From Candidatus Bathyarchaeota archaeon (GTDB taxonomy: Archaea > Thermoproteota > Bathyarchaeia > TCS64): a DNA stretch of 19,339 nt. The stretch lies in the NCBI GenBank assembly GCA_016934355.1, contig JAFGTA010000052.1:1-19339 (forward strand), read 5' to 3'. Shown piece after piece: positions 1 through 6,922 of the stretch. Made by a program: the position numbers and the translations under genes. Every line of letters starts with the position of its first letter. Position 1 is the first letter of the stretch. The notes under the pieces were generated by a model that had not been told where the DNA came from, did no database searches, and saw only the letters and a program-made list of their open reading frames with translations.

Positions 1-382
1 CCTGGCTTGACCAGCCGCCACCTATGAACACGTTTACGTCCATGGATTTGAAGCCCTGGACCTTCTCTAGGTGGACCGCGGCCTGACCAGTCGCGTCGTC
101 GATGAGGTATTCGAAGTCGATGTCGTATCCTAGTTTTGTACAGTAAGCGTTGTAGTCGGGTACCATCATCTCCTCGATGTGAGGTACCGCAGTCTCTAGA
201 CCCGTTGTCTGAGAGGCGACGTAGCCAATCTGGATGGTCATCCCGTCTAGCGGGATCTTCTCGACCGTCTCAGTGATTACTTCACCTGGAGCCGTCTCCT
301 TCGGTGCGGCGAAATAGCCGACGCCCCCTCCGACAATGAGTCCTACGACAAGTAGCACGATAGCTAGAGTGTTACCTTTCAT
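1..382 (-). CDS. Branched-chain amino-acid ABC transporter substrate-binding protein, N-terminal part
   Basis: The gene runs off the left edge; about 127 residues are visible from ATG at 382. Residues 6-25 form one hydrophobic segment followed by a Pro/Glu/Thr-rich linker, which fits an N-terminal membrane anchor or signal. No lipobox cysteine is visible. From about residue 45 the protein reads IQIGYVASQTTGLETAVPHI and later NVFIGGGWSS, typical of the type I periplasmic-binding fold (Peripla_BP_6, LivJ-like). This component would sit outside the membrane and deliver a ligand to the LivHM permeases encoded divergently just to the right. The ligand cannot be read from the sequence: branched-chain amino acid is the family default, and other amino acids or amides are possible. 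A GGTGA lies 15 nt upstream of the ATG, rather far for a Shine-Dalgarno site. Confidence 0.85.
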   Translation of the reverse strand, partial: MKGNTLAIVLLVVGLIVGGGVGYFAAPKETAPGEVITETVEKIPLDGMTIQIGYVASQTTGLETAVPHIEEMMVPDYNAYCTKLGYDIDFEYLIDDATGQAAVHLEKVQGFKSMDVNVFIGGGWSSQ

Positions 383-440
383 TTCCAATTTCTTGCTTCA
401 CCTTATGGTTTGTCGCAAAGAGTATTTTCACTCTTTACAC

Positions 441-449
441 TATATAAGA
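441..449 (-). promoter_or_regulatory. Box A (TATA) for the substrate-binding protein gene
   Basis: On the minus strand the sequence reads CTTATATAG, close to the archaeal TATA consensus. A start of transcription about 26 nt downstream (near 419) would leave a leader of about 37 nt before the ATG at 382. Inferred from sequence only. Confidence 0.5.
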
Positions 450-502
450 CTTTTACATGCACTTATTTAGAAAAACTGAAGATTAAGGCTTAGACAAGTT
501 TA

Positions 503-520
503 AACCGTTATATATCGGTT
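503..520. promoter_or_regulatory. Near-perfect 18-bp palindrome with a TATATA core, possible operator/promoter
   Basis: The sequence AACCGTTATATATCGGTT is symmetrical except for one T/T pair (8 of 9 positions match). It sits in the 243-bp AT-rich spacer (383-625) between the divergent substrate-binding-protein and livH genes. The core is itself TATA-like, so a bound regulator could block TBP. For livH it would imply a leader of roughly 85 nt; a second weak TATA-like stretch (TATTATTAG, 584-592) lies closer to the ATG at 626. The rest of the spacer shows an 8-bp palindrome TTCGCGAA near 554 and no convincing gene. Confidence 0.35.
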
Positions 521-625
521 AATTTAGCCAAATGACTCTTTTTTTAGCCGTGTTTCGCGAACCGTACCCTTGATTCATGAAAAGTATTATTAGTCCATAT
601 CGAGACAACGGATACGGGTTAAAAC

Positions 626-1588
626 ATGCTAATCCCAGCAATATGGTTGGCAGCGCTAGTATTCGCTAGCGAGCTAACGCTGCTTAGTATCGGATTCACA
701 CTGACATACCTGACGGCGAAGATACCCAACTTCGCACACGGAACATACGCGGGCGTAGGCATCTACGTGAGCTACACTTTCGCCAAGATCTGGGGACTGA
801 GCCCTTACCTAGGGTTCCCTGTCGCCTTTCTTCTCGGCGGATTGTTCAGCGTCATCATATACAAGCTAGTCATCGGAGTACTCCAGAACCTAGGAGGCGG
901 AGCCATCGTTCTGACAATCTCAACGCTGGCCATTCAGATCTTCTTAACAGCGCTCATCCAGATCTACGCCTACTGGCTGAGAGACAGGTACCACACATAC
1001 GCGATGGCCTTCCTGTTGAAGGAGTATGACTTTAGATTCGCTGATTTCCCAGGAATATTCCTGGTCTCGTTAGGGCTCACGGTAGCGAGCGTCATAACAC
1101 TGCACTACATGCTAACGAAAACAAAGATAGGCGTCGCAATGAGGGCGACGGCTGAAGACCCCGAACTCGCATCGGTTCTTGGCATCAACATCAACCAGAT
1201 ACAGCTATTCAGTTGGTTCCTCACTGGAGGAATGGCGTGTCTCGCAGGGGCTATGATCCCCATGTGGTTCCAGAGCACCCCGCAGTCCGGCGCCATGATC
1301 ATCACGAGCATCATGGCCGGTAGTCTGCTAGGAGGCTTTGACAGCGTCTACGGCGCGGTCGTCGGCGGAGCCATAGTAGGAATGAGCGAGATAATGTTGA
1401 CGACTTGGGGACAGGCGCTTATCGGAGTCTGGGTAGGCGAGTATAGGCCACTTGTGCCTATGATCTTCCTTGTGGCTGTTCTGCTCATCGAGCCGGAGGG
1501 TCTGCAGGGAGGCTGGAAGAGGTTCAGGTCCAGCGAGATGGGGGAGAATCTCCTCAAATCGGTTGGACTCCTGAAGGAGGACGCATAG
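626..1588 (+). CDS. livH: Branched-chain amino-acid ABC transporter permease, LivH type
   Basis: A 320-residue integral membrane protein with several hydrophobic helices, a normal length for LivH. The N-terminal stretch LTLLSIGFTLTYLTAKIPNF and the cytoplasmic coupling loop around residues 175-195 (AEDPELASVLGININQIQ, followed by GGMACLAGAM) are characteristic of LivH-class permeases (BPD_transp_2). It would form the translocation pore with LivM and be energised by LivG/LivF-type ATPases, which are absent from this window. The ATG at 626 has no obvious Shine-Dalgarno site, consistent with a first gene of a transcript. The stop is one base before livM, so the two are probably co-translated. 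Substrate specificity is not determined by the sequence. Confidence 0.93.
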   Translation: MLIPAIWLAALVFASELTLLSIGFTLTYLTAKIPNFAHGTYAGVGIYVSYTFAKIWGLSPYLGFPVAFLLGGLFSVIIYKLVIGVLQNLGGGAIVLTISTLAIQIFLTALIQIYAYWLRDRYHTYAMAFLLKEYDFRFADFPGIFLVSLGLTVASVITLHYMLTKTKIGVAMRATAEDPELASVLGININQIQLFSWFLTGGMACLAGAMIPMWFQSTPQSGAMIITSIMAGSLLGGFDSVYGAVVGGAIVGMSEIMLTTWGQALIGVWVGEYRPLVPMIFLVAVLLIEPEGLQGGWKRFRSSEMGENLLKSVGLLKEDA

Positions 1589-1589
1589 A

Positions 1590-2795
1590 ATGCTACAAGA
1601 AGTTGCACTACGACTATTGACGAGTGGTGTCGCGGTCTCAGGGACCTCGAGGCTCATCGTCGACATCGCCATGTATTTCGGTCTCTTCGTCATCGTAGCA
1701 ATGTCCGTTAACTTCCAGTACGGAAACGCGGGTATCCCTAACATGGGATGCGCCGTGCAGGTAATCATCGGCGGCTTCACTGTCAGCGCCCTCACGACTA
1801 GGCTTATCTTCAGCATGGTCGAGAGCGGCGGCGTACAGTTGCAGCCGTGGGCCAGGGACTACGACTGGGTCTATAACAACCCGGCCAACGTAGCCATGAC
1901 CAACGCCTACATCGCGGATAAACCGATTTTCGGTATATCGATGCTCACGTTCAGTCTCGCCGTCGCGTTGATACTGGGCGCAGTCATCGGGTGGATCATC
2001 GCCCTACCGGCCATTAGGCTCAGGGCGACATACCTCATGATCGTGCTCATCACCATGGCGGACGCCAGCCAGATCTTCGGCAGGAACATCCCAGCCATCA
2101 GCGGCGGGACCCTCGGAATGTTCATCCCGGACATTTTCCGGTGGTACCCCGGCGACCGTACTATCGTTACGGCTATCGTCACGCTGCTCATCGGGCTTAT
2201 CAGCTTCTTCATCTTCAGGACGATGCTGAACAGCCCCTACGGCAGGCTGATGAGGGCCATCCGTGAGAACGAGGTCACAGTCGGGAGCGTGGGCAAGAAC
2301 GTCGTCGGCATCAGGAGGAACATCCTGATGTTTGCGTCAGGCATCACGGCTCTCGCGGGAACGCTGATCGCCTTCTACTTCAGCTTCGTAGTGGAGGCTA
2401 ACTACCAGCGCGCCTTCTGGACGTACTGGCCGTGGCTTATGCTGATCCTGGGTGGACCTGGCAACAACGCGGGGACCTTCCTTGGATGCGCGTTGATCGT
2501 CGCCATGAGGCGAGTCATCATCGTGAACAAGTGGTTCCTCGAGTCTCTGTTCTTCTTCCCGATCGCCTACTTCGAGGCCATCCTACTGGGTGTGCTCCTC
2601 GTGGTGGTCATCATATTCCGTCCCAACGGGCTGATCCCCGAGAAACTCCTGTACATACCGGGAGTGAACTACACGCAGTTGGTGAGGGAAGAGGTAACGG
2701 TGGACTGGAGGGCTGCGCCTAAGGCTCGCGGTGCCAGCAGCGGTATATCCGGTCTCTTAAGGACGCTTGGAGGCAAGAAGAAGGAGGGAGAGTAA
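1590..2795 (+). CDS. livM: Branched-chain amino-acid ABC transporter permease, LivM type
   Basis: A 401-residue polytopic membrane protein, the partner of LivH. A GGAGG at 1576-1580 lies 9 nt before the ATG, and livH ends at 1588, so the pair is an operon. Family marks are [20 protein letters not shown] near the N terminus (compare the usual ALxLNLxxGxxGxxxxG) and the coupling loop near residue 220 ([20 protein letters not shown] followed by [10 protein letters not shown]). After the last helices ([11 protein letters not shown]) there is a basic, soluble tail of about 50 residues rich in Gly/Ser/Lys. The stop codon overlaps the start of the next small gene (TAATG). Confidence 0.93.
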   Translation: MLQEVALRLLTSGVAVSGTSRLIVDIAMYFGLFVIVAMSVNFQYGNAGIPNMGCAVQVIIGGFTVSALTTRLIFSMVESGGVQLQPWARDYDWVYNNPANVAMTNAYIADKPIFGISMLTFSLAVALILGAVIGWIIALPAIRLRATYLMIVLITMADASQIFGRNIPAISGGTLGMFIPDIFRWYPGDRTIVTAIVTLLIGLISFFIFRTMLNSPYGRLMRAIRENEVTVGSVGKNVVGIRRNILMFASGITALAGTLIAFYFSFVVEANYQRAFWTYWPWLMLILGGPGNNAGTFLGCALIVAMRRVIIVNKWFLESLFFFPIAYFEAILLGVLLVVVIIFRPNGLIPEKLLYIPGVNYTQLVREEVTVDWRAAPKARGASSGISGLLRTLGGKKKEGE

Positions 2796-2938
2796 TGGAC
2801 TGGGACCAAATACTGTTCTGGGTCATGATCGCCATCTGGGTCATCATGCCTGCCTTCATCGTCTACGAGGAAATCCGTGAGAGGAAGGCCTTAGCTGAAT
2901 CCGATAAGGCGCTCGAAGAGATGAACGCCAGCGAGTAA
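2795..2938 (+). CDS. Small single-pass membrane protein (47 aa) coupled to livM
   Basis: ATG at 2795 shares its A with the livM stop (TAATG), and a strong GGAGGG (2783-2788) lies 6 nt upstream, so translation looks deliberate and coupled. The product begins [20 protein letters not shown]. Residues 6-25 form a single hydrophobic helix with three tryptophans, followed by a charged, probably helical cytoplasmic tail ([20 protein letters not shown]). A T-rich terminator follows directly, making it the last gene of the livHM transcript. I do not recognise a family. By position it may be an accessory or stabilising subunit of the importer; this is inference from coupling alone. Confidence 0.75.
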   Translation: MDWDQILFWVMIAIWVIMPAFIVYEEIRERKALAESDKALEEMNASE

Positions 2939-2946
2939 CGTCACCC

Positions 2947-2978
2947 TTTTTTCCTTTTATTTTTTAAAATAATAATCT
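2947..2978. terminator. Bidirectional T-rich terminator
   Basis: On the plus strand T6-CC-T4-A-T6 (2947-2965) follows the small membrane-protein gene by 8 nt. On the minus strand the run TTATTATTTT just beyond the 3' end of the convergent gene at 3004 can serve the other direction. Archaeal transcription commonly stops at oligo-T without a hairpin. Confidence 0.6.
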
Positions 2979-3003
2979 GGTTTTAGCGAGAGGATAGAAG
3001 GCT

Positions 3004-3372
3004 TCACTCTGTGGTCAGGGTGTAGTGCACGCCGACGCCGGACAACACGCCGTCGATCTTCGCCATAAGGTCCTGAACCTTCTTCATCGAAGGCTTCTCG
3101 GTCCACTCGAACACAAAGTCGTAGTCGCCTAGCGTCATGCTCGCGTCGCTGATGATCTTCTGAGGCTCGTAGCAGTCCTTGTACGTGTTCTGCATATTCT
3201 TCAGATAGTTATCCCAGTCCCGTTTATCGCTCTGCAGCCGCGTCGGGTATGGCACACACTTGTGGCTGAACTTGACCTCCGTGGCCTTAGACATCTCGAC
3301 GGCGGCGCCCTCCAGCGCCTTTATGGCCTTCAATAGAGGCGGACCGTAGATTCGAACATATGTCTTAGTCAT
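3004..3372 (-). CDS. Conserved-looking hypothetical protein (122 aa)
   Basis: The start is placed at the ATG giving MTKTYVRIYGPPLLKAIKAL, 8 codons inside the longest open frame. A box A (CTTTTTATCG, 3401-3410) lies about 30 nt upstream, so transcription would begin near 3378, downstream of the longer alternative start at 3396. Predicted pattern is strand-helix (TYVRIYGPPLLKAIKALEGA), a central charged part with two cysteines (VPYPT and DCYEP regions), then strand-helix-strand (DYDFVFEWTEKPS..VGVHYTLT), suggesting a compact alpha/beta, perhaps ferredoxin-like, fold. I do not recognise the family. It lies downstream of nop10 on the same strand but has its own promoter, so it may be independent of the information-processing operon. 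Confidence 0.75.
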   Translation of the reverse strand: MTKTYVRIYGPPLLKAIKALEGAAVEMSKATEVKFSHKCVPYPTRLQSDKRDWDNYLKNMQNTYKDCYEPQKIISDASMTLGDYDFVFEWTEKPSMKKVQDLMAKIDGVLSGVGVHYTLTTE

Positions 3373-3400
3373 GGTTATCGAAACAAGAAGTGGCATTGAA

Positions 3401-3410
3401 CGATAAAAAG
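3401..3410 (-). promoter_or_regulatory. Box A for the 122-residue hypothetical gene
   Basis: CTTTTTATCG on the minus strand, about 30 nt before the ATG at 3372, implies a leader of only a few bases and decides the start in favour of 3372 over 3396. Confidence 0.5.
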
Positions 3411-3445
3411 CCTTTCCACGCGTATTGACATGACAAAGATCGGGT

Positions 3446-3631
3446 TTATTGCCGTTCTGGACCGTTTTTTCTCTCGGTCATCCTCTTCATGAGTGTCCGG
3501 TACCGGCGGTACTTGTCGTCCAGAGAGAACTTTGCGGGATGAGGCGACTCCGCGGCCCCACCGCATCTGGGGCACGTGTCTTTCAGGGTGTACTGGCTAC
3601 ATTCCTTGCATCGTCTGAGAAGCCAAACCAT
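3446..3631 (-). CDS. nop10: H/ACA ribonucleoprotein protein Nop10
   Basis: A 61-residue protein of the usual archaeal Nop10 size. It starts MVWLLRRCKECSQYTLKDTC and carries the archaeal zinc ribbon C8-x2-C11-x8-C20-x2-C23, followed by the conserved PHPAKFSLDDKYRRYR segment that contacts Cbf5. Nop10 is an essential subunit of the H/ACA RNP, where it organises the Cbf5 active site for guide-RNA-directed pseudouridylation of rRNA. It begins 6 nt after the aIF2-alpha stop and is the last gene of the operon. Coupling of Nop10 to aIF2-alpha, S27e and L44e is a known conserved archaeal arrangement. Confidence 0.95.
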   Translation of the reverse strand: MVWLLRRCKECSQYTLKDTCPRCGGAAESPHPAKFSLDDKYRRYRTLMKRMTERKNGPERQ

Positions 3632-3637
3632 GGGAGT

Positions 3638-4429
3638 CTACTCGCGTTTGAAAGAAATACTGCCATCGCTGGAGCCCCATACTTCCTGGGTGAACTTCAC
3701 TACCTGGTCCAGCGCGTACTCGGCCTTCTTATAATCCTCTGCCGTCAACTCGATCCGGTACTTGGGGGCGCCGAGGGTGAAAATCCTGATAGTTGAGTCG
3801 TGTTCCTGGGCGACCTCATCGGCCTTCTGGAACCTGTCCTTGATGTCCTGTACTCCGTGGCTGTCCAATGAGGTGGCCTCGAAGACGCCTTGGATGGTGA
3901 CGCCCTTGATGATTATCTTATCCTTGGCGATCTCGTTCATGACCTCGGCGGCCTTCGGCTCTATACCGACCTCAGTGAGTGCCTCTATGCCTCTCTTGGA
4001 GGCCGCCTCAAAGCCCCCGTACAGGCTGCCGTAGGCTTCCACTATCTTTGCGCCCTCGGCCTCGTAGAAGGTTGCAGCGTCTGTTCCCAGCTGCTGCGCC
4101 GCCTGGGTGAGAAGCGTCTCGGCTTTGCGCTCCTTCTTCCAGGACTCTATCTTCTTGCGTCTCTCGTCCTTTGTGACCCTTCTGAGGCTCAGATCTACCT
4201 GCCTCTTCCCGGGGTCGGTTCTTAGAACCTGTAGGACGATCTTCTGCTTAACCCTTACGTGGTTCCGGATGTTCCTCACCCATCTGCTGCTTATCTCAGA
4301 GATGTGGAGGAGTCCCTCCTTTTCGCCGTACTCGTCGAGGCTCACGTACGCTCCGTAGCTCTCGACTCGCTGCACCGTCGTTACGACGAGTTCGCCGACC
4401 TCGGGCCACTCGGATCGCCCTAGACTCAT
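3638..4429 (-). CDS. Translation initiation factor aIF2 subunit alpha
   Basis: The chosen ATG at 4429 gives MSLGRSEWPEVGELVVTTVQ (263 residues), the usual archaeal aIF2-alpha length. An in-frame TTG at 4438 would add three residues but overlaps the S27e stop. An S1 (OB) domain spans about residues 10-84 (VQRVESYGAYVSLDEYGEKE, LLHISEIS, QVDLSLRRV). It is followed by the helical domain (about 88-170) and the C-terminal alpha/beta domain that binds the gamma subunit (DKIIIKGVTIQGVFEA onward). The segment SEISSRW corresponds to the eIF2-alpha Ser51 loop region. The protein is part of the aIF2 heterotrimer that delivers initiator tRNA to the small ribosomal subunit. The S27e stop is 5 nt upstream, indicating an operon. 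Confidence 0.95.
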   Translation of the reverse strand: MSLGRSEWPEVGELVVTTVQRVESYGAYVSLDEYGEKEGLLHISEISSRWVRNIRNHVRVKQKIVLQVLRTDPGKRQVDLSLRRVTKDERRKKIESWKKERKAETLLTQAAQQLGTDAATFYEAEGAKIVEAYGSLYGGFEAASKRGIEALTEVGIEPKAAEVMNEIAKDKIIIKGVTIQGVFEATSLDSHGVQDIKDRFQKADEVAQEHDSTIRIFTLGAPKYRIELTAEDYKKAEYALDQVVKFTQEVWGSSDGSISFKRE

Positions 4430-4434
4430 GGTGA

Positions 4435-4632
4435 TCAACCTAAAACTGCGATTACTGAGGCGTTGATCTTGGCTTTACCGCCTGTGGGCTCGGCCAATAC
4501 CTCTCCGCATGTCTGGCACTGCACCTGGGTGCTGCTGTGGCTGAACAGTATCTGCTCGCTCTCACAGCTTATGCACCGCACACGTAGGAAGCGTGAGGAT
4601 GGCCGGGGTATGAGATGCTCCCATTCAGCCAA
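4435..4632 (-). CDS. rps27e: Small ribosomal subunit protein eS27 (S27e)
   Basis: A 65-residue zinc-ribbon ribosomal protein: C20-x2-C23 and C39-x2-C42 with the family sequences FLRVRCISCESEQILFSHSS and VQCQTCGEVLAEPTGGKAKI. Length and motifs match archaeal S27e. It starts with TTG at 4632, directly abutting the rpl44e stop (TAG then TTG, no spacer). A GGAGGT at 4640-4645, inside the 3' end of rpl44e, lies 7 nt upstream and supports this non-ATG start; the nearby ATG at 4624 is out of frame. Confidence 0.95.
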   Translation of the reverse strand: MAEWEHLIPRPSSRFLRVRCISCESEQILFSHSSTQVQCQTCGEVLAEPTGGKAKINASVIAVLG

Positions 4633-4908
4633 CTATACTACCTCCAGTTTCTTGAGCCGCATTCCTTTGCGCATCAGCGTGTAGCTGCATTCCTTGCATT
4701 TGAGTATGAGCGCCTGCTTCTTGGTGACCTTCGCCTGGTTGTGCTGCTCGGGGAACTTTTGTCCGCCGTAGCCCTTCTTGCGGGTCGCCTGTCGCCTTTC
4801 CCCCTTCTTGGCGCCTTTCCTTTTACCTGCCTTGTATATGGAGACGGCGAACTCTGTGTGCGTCTTGCATTTTGGGCAGAAAGTTCGCATTGTCCTCGGT
4901 ACTTTCAT
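4633..4908 (-). CDS. rpl44e: Large ribosomal subunit protein eL42 (L44e)
   Basis: A 91-residue, very basic protein that begins MKVPRTMRTFCPKCKTHTEF. It has two CxxC pairs (C11/C14 and C71/C74) that build the zinc site, and the family segment KKGYGGQKFPEQHNQAKVTK. This protein sits near the E site of the archaeal and eukaryotic large subunit. The ATG overlaps the gins51 stop (ATGA), so it is translated from the same message. Confidence 0.95.
   Translation of the reverse strand: MKVPRTMRTFCPKCKTHTEFAVSIYKAGKRKGAKKGERRQATRKKGYGGQKFPEQHNQAKVTKKQALILKCKECSYTLMRKGMRLKKLEVV
4640..4645 (-). promoter_or_regulatory. Shine-Dalgarno site deciding the TTG start of rps27e
   Basis: GGAGGT on the minus strand, within the last codons of rpl44e, 7 nt before TTG at 4632. 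No in-frame ATG exists nearby, so this site explains how the gene starts. Confidence 0.7.
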
Positions 4909-5513
4909 GGCTCTATCTCCACCAGCTTAGCTATACCTCTCCTTATTAGGTTTACCGCATTCTGACGTGGGATGCTCGCGACGTCCTCAGCCTTGAATGG
5001 GCCGTACGCTTTCATGTCTACACCCATGATCGCGGGCAGCGGCTGTAGGAAACGCACCACTACCAAGCCGTCTAAGTGGGCTTCCGGAGGCGTTGACGCC
5101 GTTGGCTTAGGTTCGGGGGCCGTCCTCGGCTTGACCTGTGCGGGTTGCGGAGCTGTCTTCGGTGCAGGTATCTCCGCGCCTTGCCTGTAGCCGGACAGCA
5201 ACTGCCTGATGTTGGAGTGGAGCCGCTGCTCCTCCGGCGTCATGGCCTGGGCGTCGATGGGCTCGCCTTTGAGCTCGCGAGCGACTATCTTTGTGAGCCG
5301 GGTCTCGGTGAGTTCCTTGACCATCTGGGCTGCGTACTGTCTCTCCTTCTTCGTGATGGTTCCACTGAGGGTGCCTTCTTCGAGAGGTGTTTTGGCTAGC
5401 TCGTCTGCGTACTGCTTCATCTCGTGTAGGAACTGGTCTGGTATGTTCTGAAGCTCAGGGTTCTCCTTCTCCTTCTCCCACGCCTTGTGGAGCCTCGCGT
5501 ATCTTTCGCTCAT
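4905..5513 (-). CDS. gins51: GINS complex subunit GINS51 (Gins15-type, Sld5/Psf1-like)
   Basis: ATG at 5513 gives MSERYARLHKAWEKEKENPE (202 residues) and overlaps the priS stop as ATGA; a longer frame from 5540 would overlap priS further and is less likely. The helical A domain spans about residues 1-110. A Pro/Ala-rich linker (about 113-146) leads to the small beta-rich B domain (VVVRFLQPLPAIMGVDMKAY, GPFKAEDVASIPRQNAVNLI). This A-linker-B order marks the Gins51 subclass as opposed to Gins23. GINS bridges and activates MCM helicase and contacts primase in archaeal replisomes, consistent with the adjacent primase genes. Confidence 0.92.
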   Translation of the reverse strand: MSERYARLHKAWEKEKENPELQNIPDQFLHEMKQYADELAKTPLEEGTLSGTITKKERQYAAQMVKELTETRLTKIVARELKGEPIDAQAMTPEEQRLHSNIRQLLSGYRQGAEIPAPKTAPQPAQVKPRTAPEPKPTASTPPEAHLDGLVVVRFLQPLPAIMGVDMKAYGPFKAEDVASIPRQNAVNLIRRGIAKLVEIEP

Positions 5514-6739
5514 CGTTTCACTCTGGCTCCTTTCTTGCACAGGTAGAACAGGGCGACGCCGAGGGGCAGCTCAGCCTCCTCATTCTCGTATGGTCCGTAC
5601 TCCGTGTCCCTTATCCTGATTCTGGGCGCCCGGCTGAACTCCAGCTTCACGGGGTCTCCGTCTATGGCTATGGCCCTCGTAAGTGGATCGTAGTCAGGCA
5701 GCGCCCCGTAGGGGATGGTCTGTACCTGCCACCCTGTCTTGCCGTGGAGGGTGTTGGGCAGCCTGATGAGGCGGTGGATATCTGTGGTTACTACGGTGTC
5801 GATCTCGGAGGCCTGAAGCTTTACGGCTCTCTCTAGCACGGTCTGCAGGCTCTTGGGGTCGATGTAGCTGGTGACGTTGCTGGGGTGCTTCTCCATGAGG
5901 GTCTCCAGAACCAGGTTCCGGTCGCTGACTATGCTCTTCGTGGCCTTGCGGCCGAGTTTCATGGCCTTCACCTCGTCGGGCTCAACGTCGTTGAGGTAGT
6001 CGTAGAGGGCGCGGCCTGTCCTGCCTCTCCAGCCTCCCTCGGCGAGGGTGGACCTTGCGCCCCGGTTCCGCTGGCTGAAGCCCTGGTACTCGGCTTCGAG
6101 ACCTATGGCCATTATGTAGTCGACTATCTCGCGGCGCGCCTGCTGGTTGAGGGGTATCACGTCGTCGTTGTGTACGTGTACGTGGTAGCCCCTGTTGCCG
6201 CTGAAGTTTGTAGTGAGGCCATCGGGAGCGGCGCCGAAGTCCTGGATGAGGATGTCGAGGAGTTTCTGGGTCTCGTGTTTGGCTGCCTGTAGGCAGTGTT
6301 CGCAGAGCCATGTCTCGGTCTGGAACTGGGCTTTTCCGCACTCGCAGAGCTCCGGTGGGTGGCCTGTTCCCTCCTTGCCGCAGTTCCTGCACCTCCATTT
6401 GTCGTGCAGCTTCTGGCATGGTAGGTCGAAGTGGTCGGCGTCGATGTCGAAGACGAGGTCGGCGCCCCTCCAGCCTTTCCGCGCCATGTCTGCGGATGGG
6501 TCGTCGTAGTAGGCGCTGCTGTGGTAGCTGTGGGCGGGGGCGTTGGATCGGAGGTATCGCTGCAGCTCCTCCAGTGTGGGGAGCCTGTTGTGGCGGTACA
6601 TGGTTCTGCCGTGGAAGGGTAGGAAGGCGAACTCGCGGTGGACGATGTCTATTGGGGCGGGTATTGTGTGGCTGTTCTGGGCGTACCACCGTCTGAACTG
6701 CTCTGCGACGAACTGTGGGCTGCCCCAGTCCTCTTCCAT
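5510..6739 (-). CDS. priS: DNA primase catalytic (small) subunit PriS
   Basis: A 409-residue archaeal/eukaryal primase catalytic subunit. The metal-binding aspartates are in VFDIDAD (D98, D100), with a third in TTDIHRLIRLPNTLHGKTG (D320). The nucleotide-binding SGNRGYHVH is at 180-188. A zinc-knuckle insertion uses C117/C120, C132/C134 and C146/C149. The ATG at 6739 is fixed because an in-frame TGA lies 7-9 nt upstream. It makes primers with PriL at the replication fork. It lies 34 nt after a 45-residue cysteine microprotein gene and overlaps gins51 by 4 nt, so it belongs to the priL-to-nop10 operon. Confidence 0.96.
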   Translation of the reverse strand: MEEDWGSPQFVAEQFRRWYAQNSHTIPAPIDIVHREFAFLPFHGRTMYRHNRLPTLEELQRYLRSNAPAHSYHSSAYYDDPSADMARKGWRGADLVFDIDADHFDLPCQKLHDKWRCRNCGKEGTGHPPELCECGKAQFQTETWLCEHCLQAAKHETQKLLDILIQDFGAAPDGLTTNFSGNRGYHVHVHNDDVIPLNQQARREIVDYIMAIGLEAEYQGFSQRNRGARSTLAEGGWRGRTGRALYDYLNDVEPDEVKAMKLGRKATKSIVSDRNLVLETLMEKHPSNVTSYIDPKSLQTVLERAVKLQASEIDTVVTTDIHRLIRLPNTLHGKTGWQVQTIPYGALPDYDPLTRAIAIDGDPVKLEFSRAPRIRIRDTEYGPYENEEAELPLGVALFYLCKKGARVKR

Positions 6740-6773
6740 GTCTATTCATTAGACGTGTGGGTTTTAAAACAGA

Positions 6774-6911
6774 TTACTTTGTCGGGTAGGTGCAGTGCCT
6801 GCATTTTCTGCATGCGGGTTCGTTGTATCGGACGATGTTCTCGTAGTACCGGCAGTAGTGTAGCCCTAGGGCTCTCAGCCGTTCTCTGCGTTCCTCGGAG
6901 ATTTCCTGCAT
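6774..6911 (-). CDS. Cysteine-rich microprotein (45 aa) between priL and priS
   Basis: The frame starts at ATG 6911, 11 nt after the priL stop, and ends at TAA 6776-6774, 34 nt before priS. It fills the only gap between the two primase genes. The product begins MQEISEERRERLRALGLHYC and continues RYYENIVRYNEPACRKCRHC to end TYPTK. It has a basic amphipathic N-terminal helix (residues 3-16) and four cysteines, C20, C34, C37 and C40 (C-x13-C-x2-C-x2-C) plus H39, enough to hold zinc or an Fe-S cluster. I do not recognise a family; it is too short to be PriX. Position suggests a primase- or replisome-associated factor; this is inference. Confidence 0.7.
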   Translation of the reverse strand: MQEISEERRERLRALGLHYCRYYENIVRYNEPACRKCRHCTYPTK

Positions 6912-6922
6912 TATGGTCTACG

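Noticed and set aside
1328..1816. Long minus-strand open frame across the livH/livM junction
   Set aside because: Shadow of two well-supported membrane-protein genes; no domain, no plausible start signal.
6774..6911. Calling the 45-residue protein PriX
   Set aside because: PriX is about 150 residues, resembles the PriL Fe-S domain fold without its cysteines, and is not a four-cysteine microprotein.
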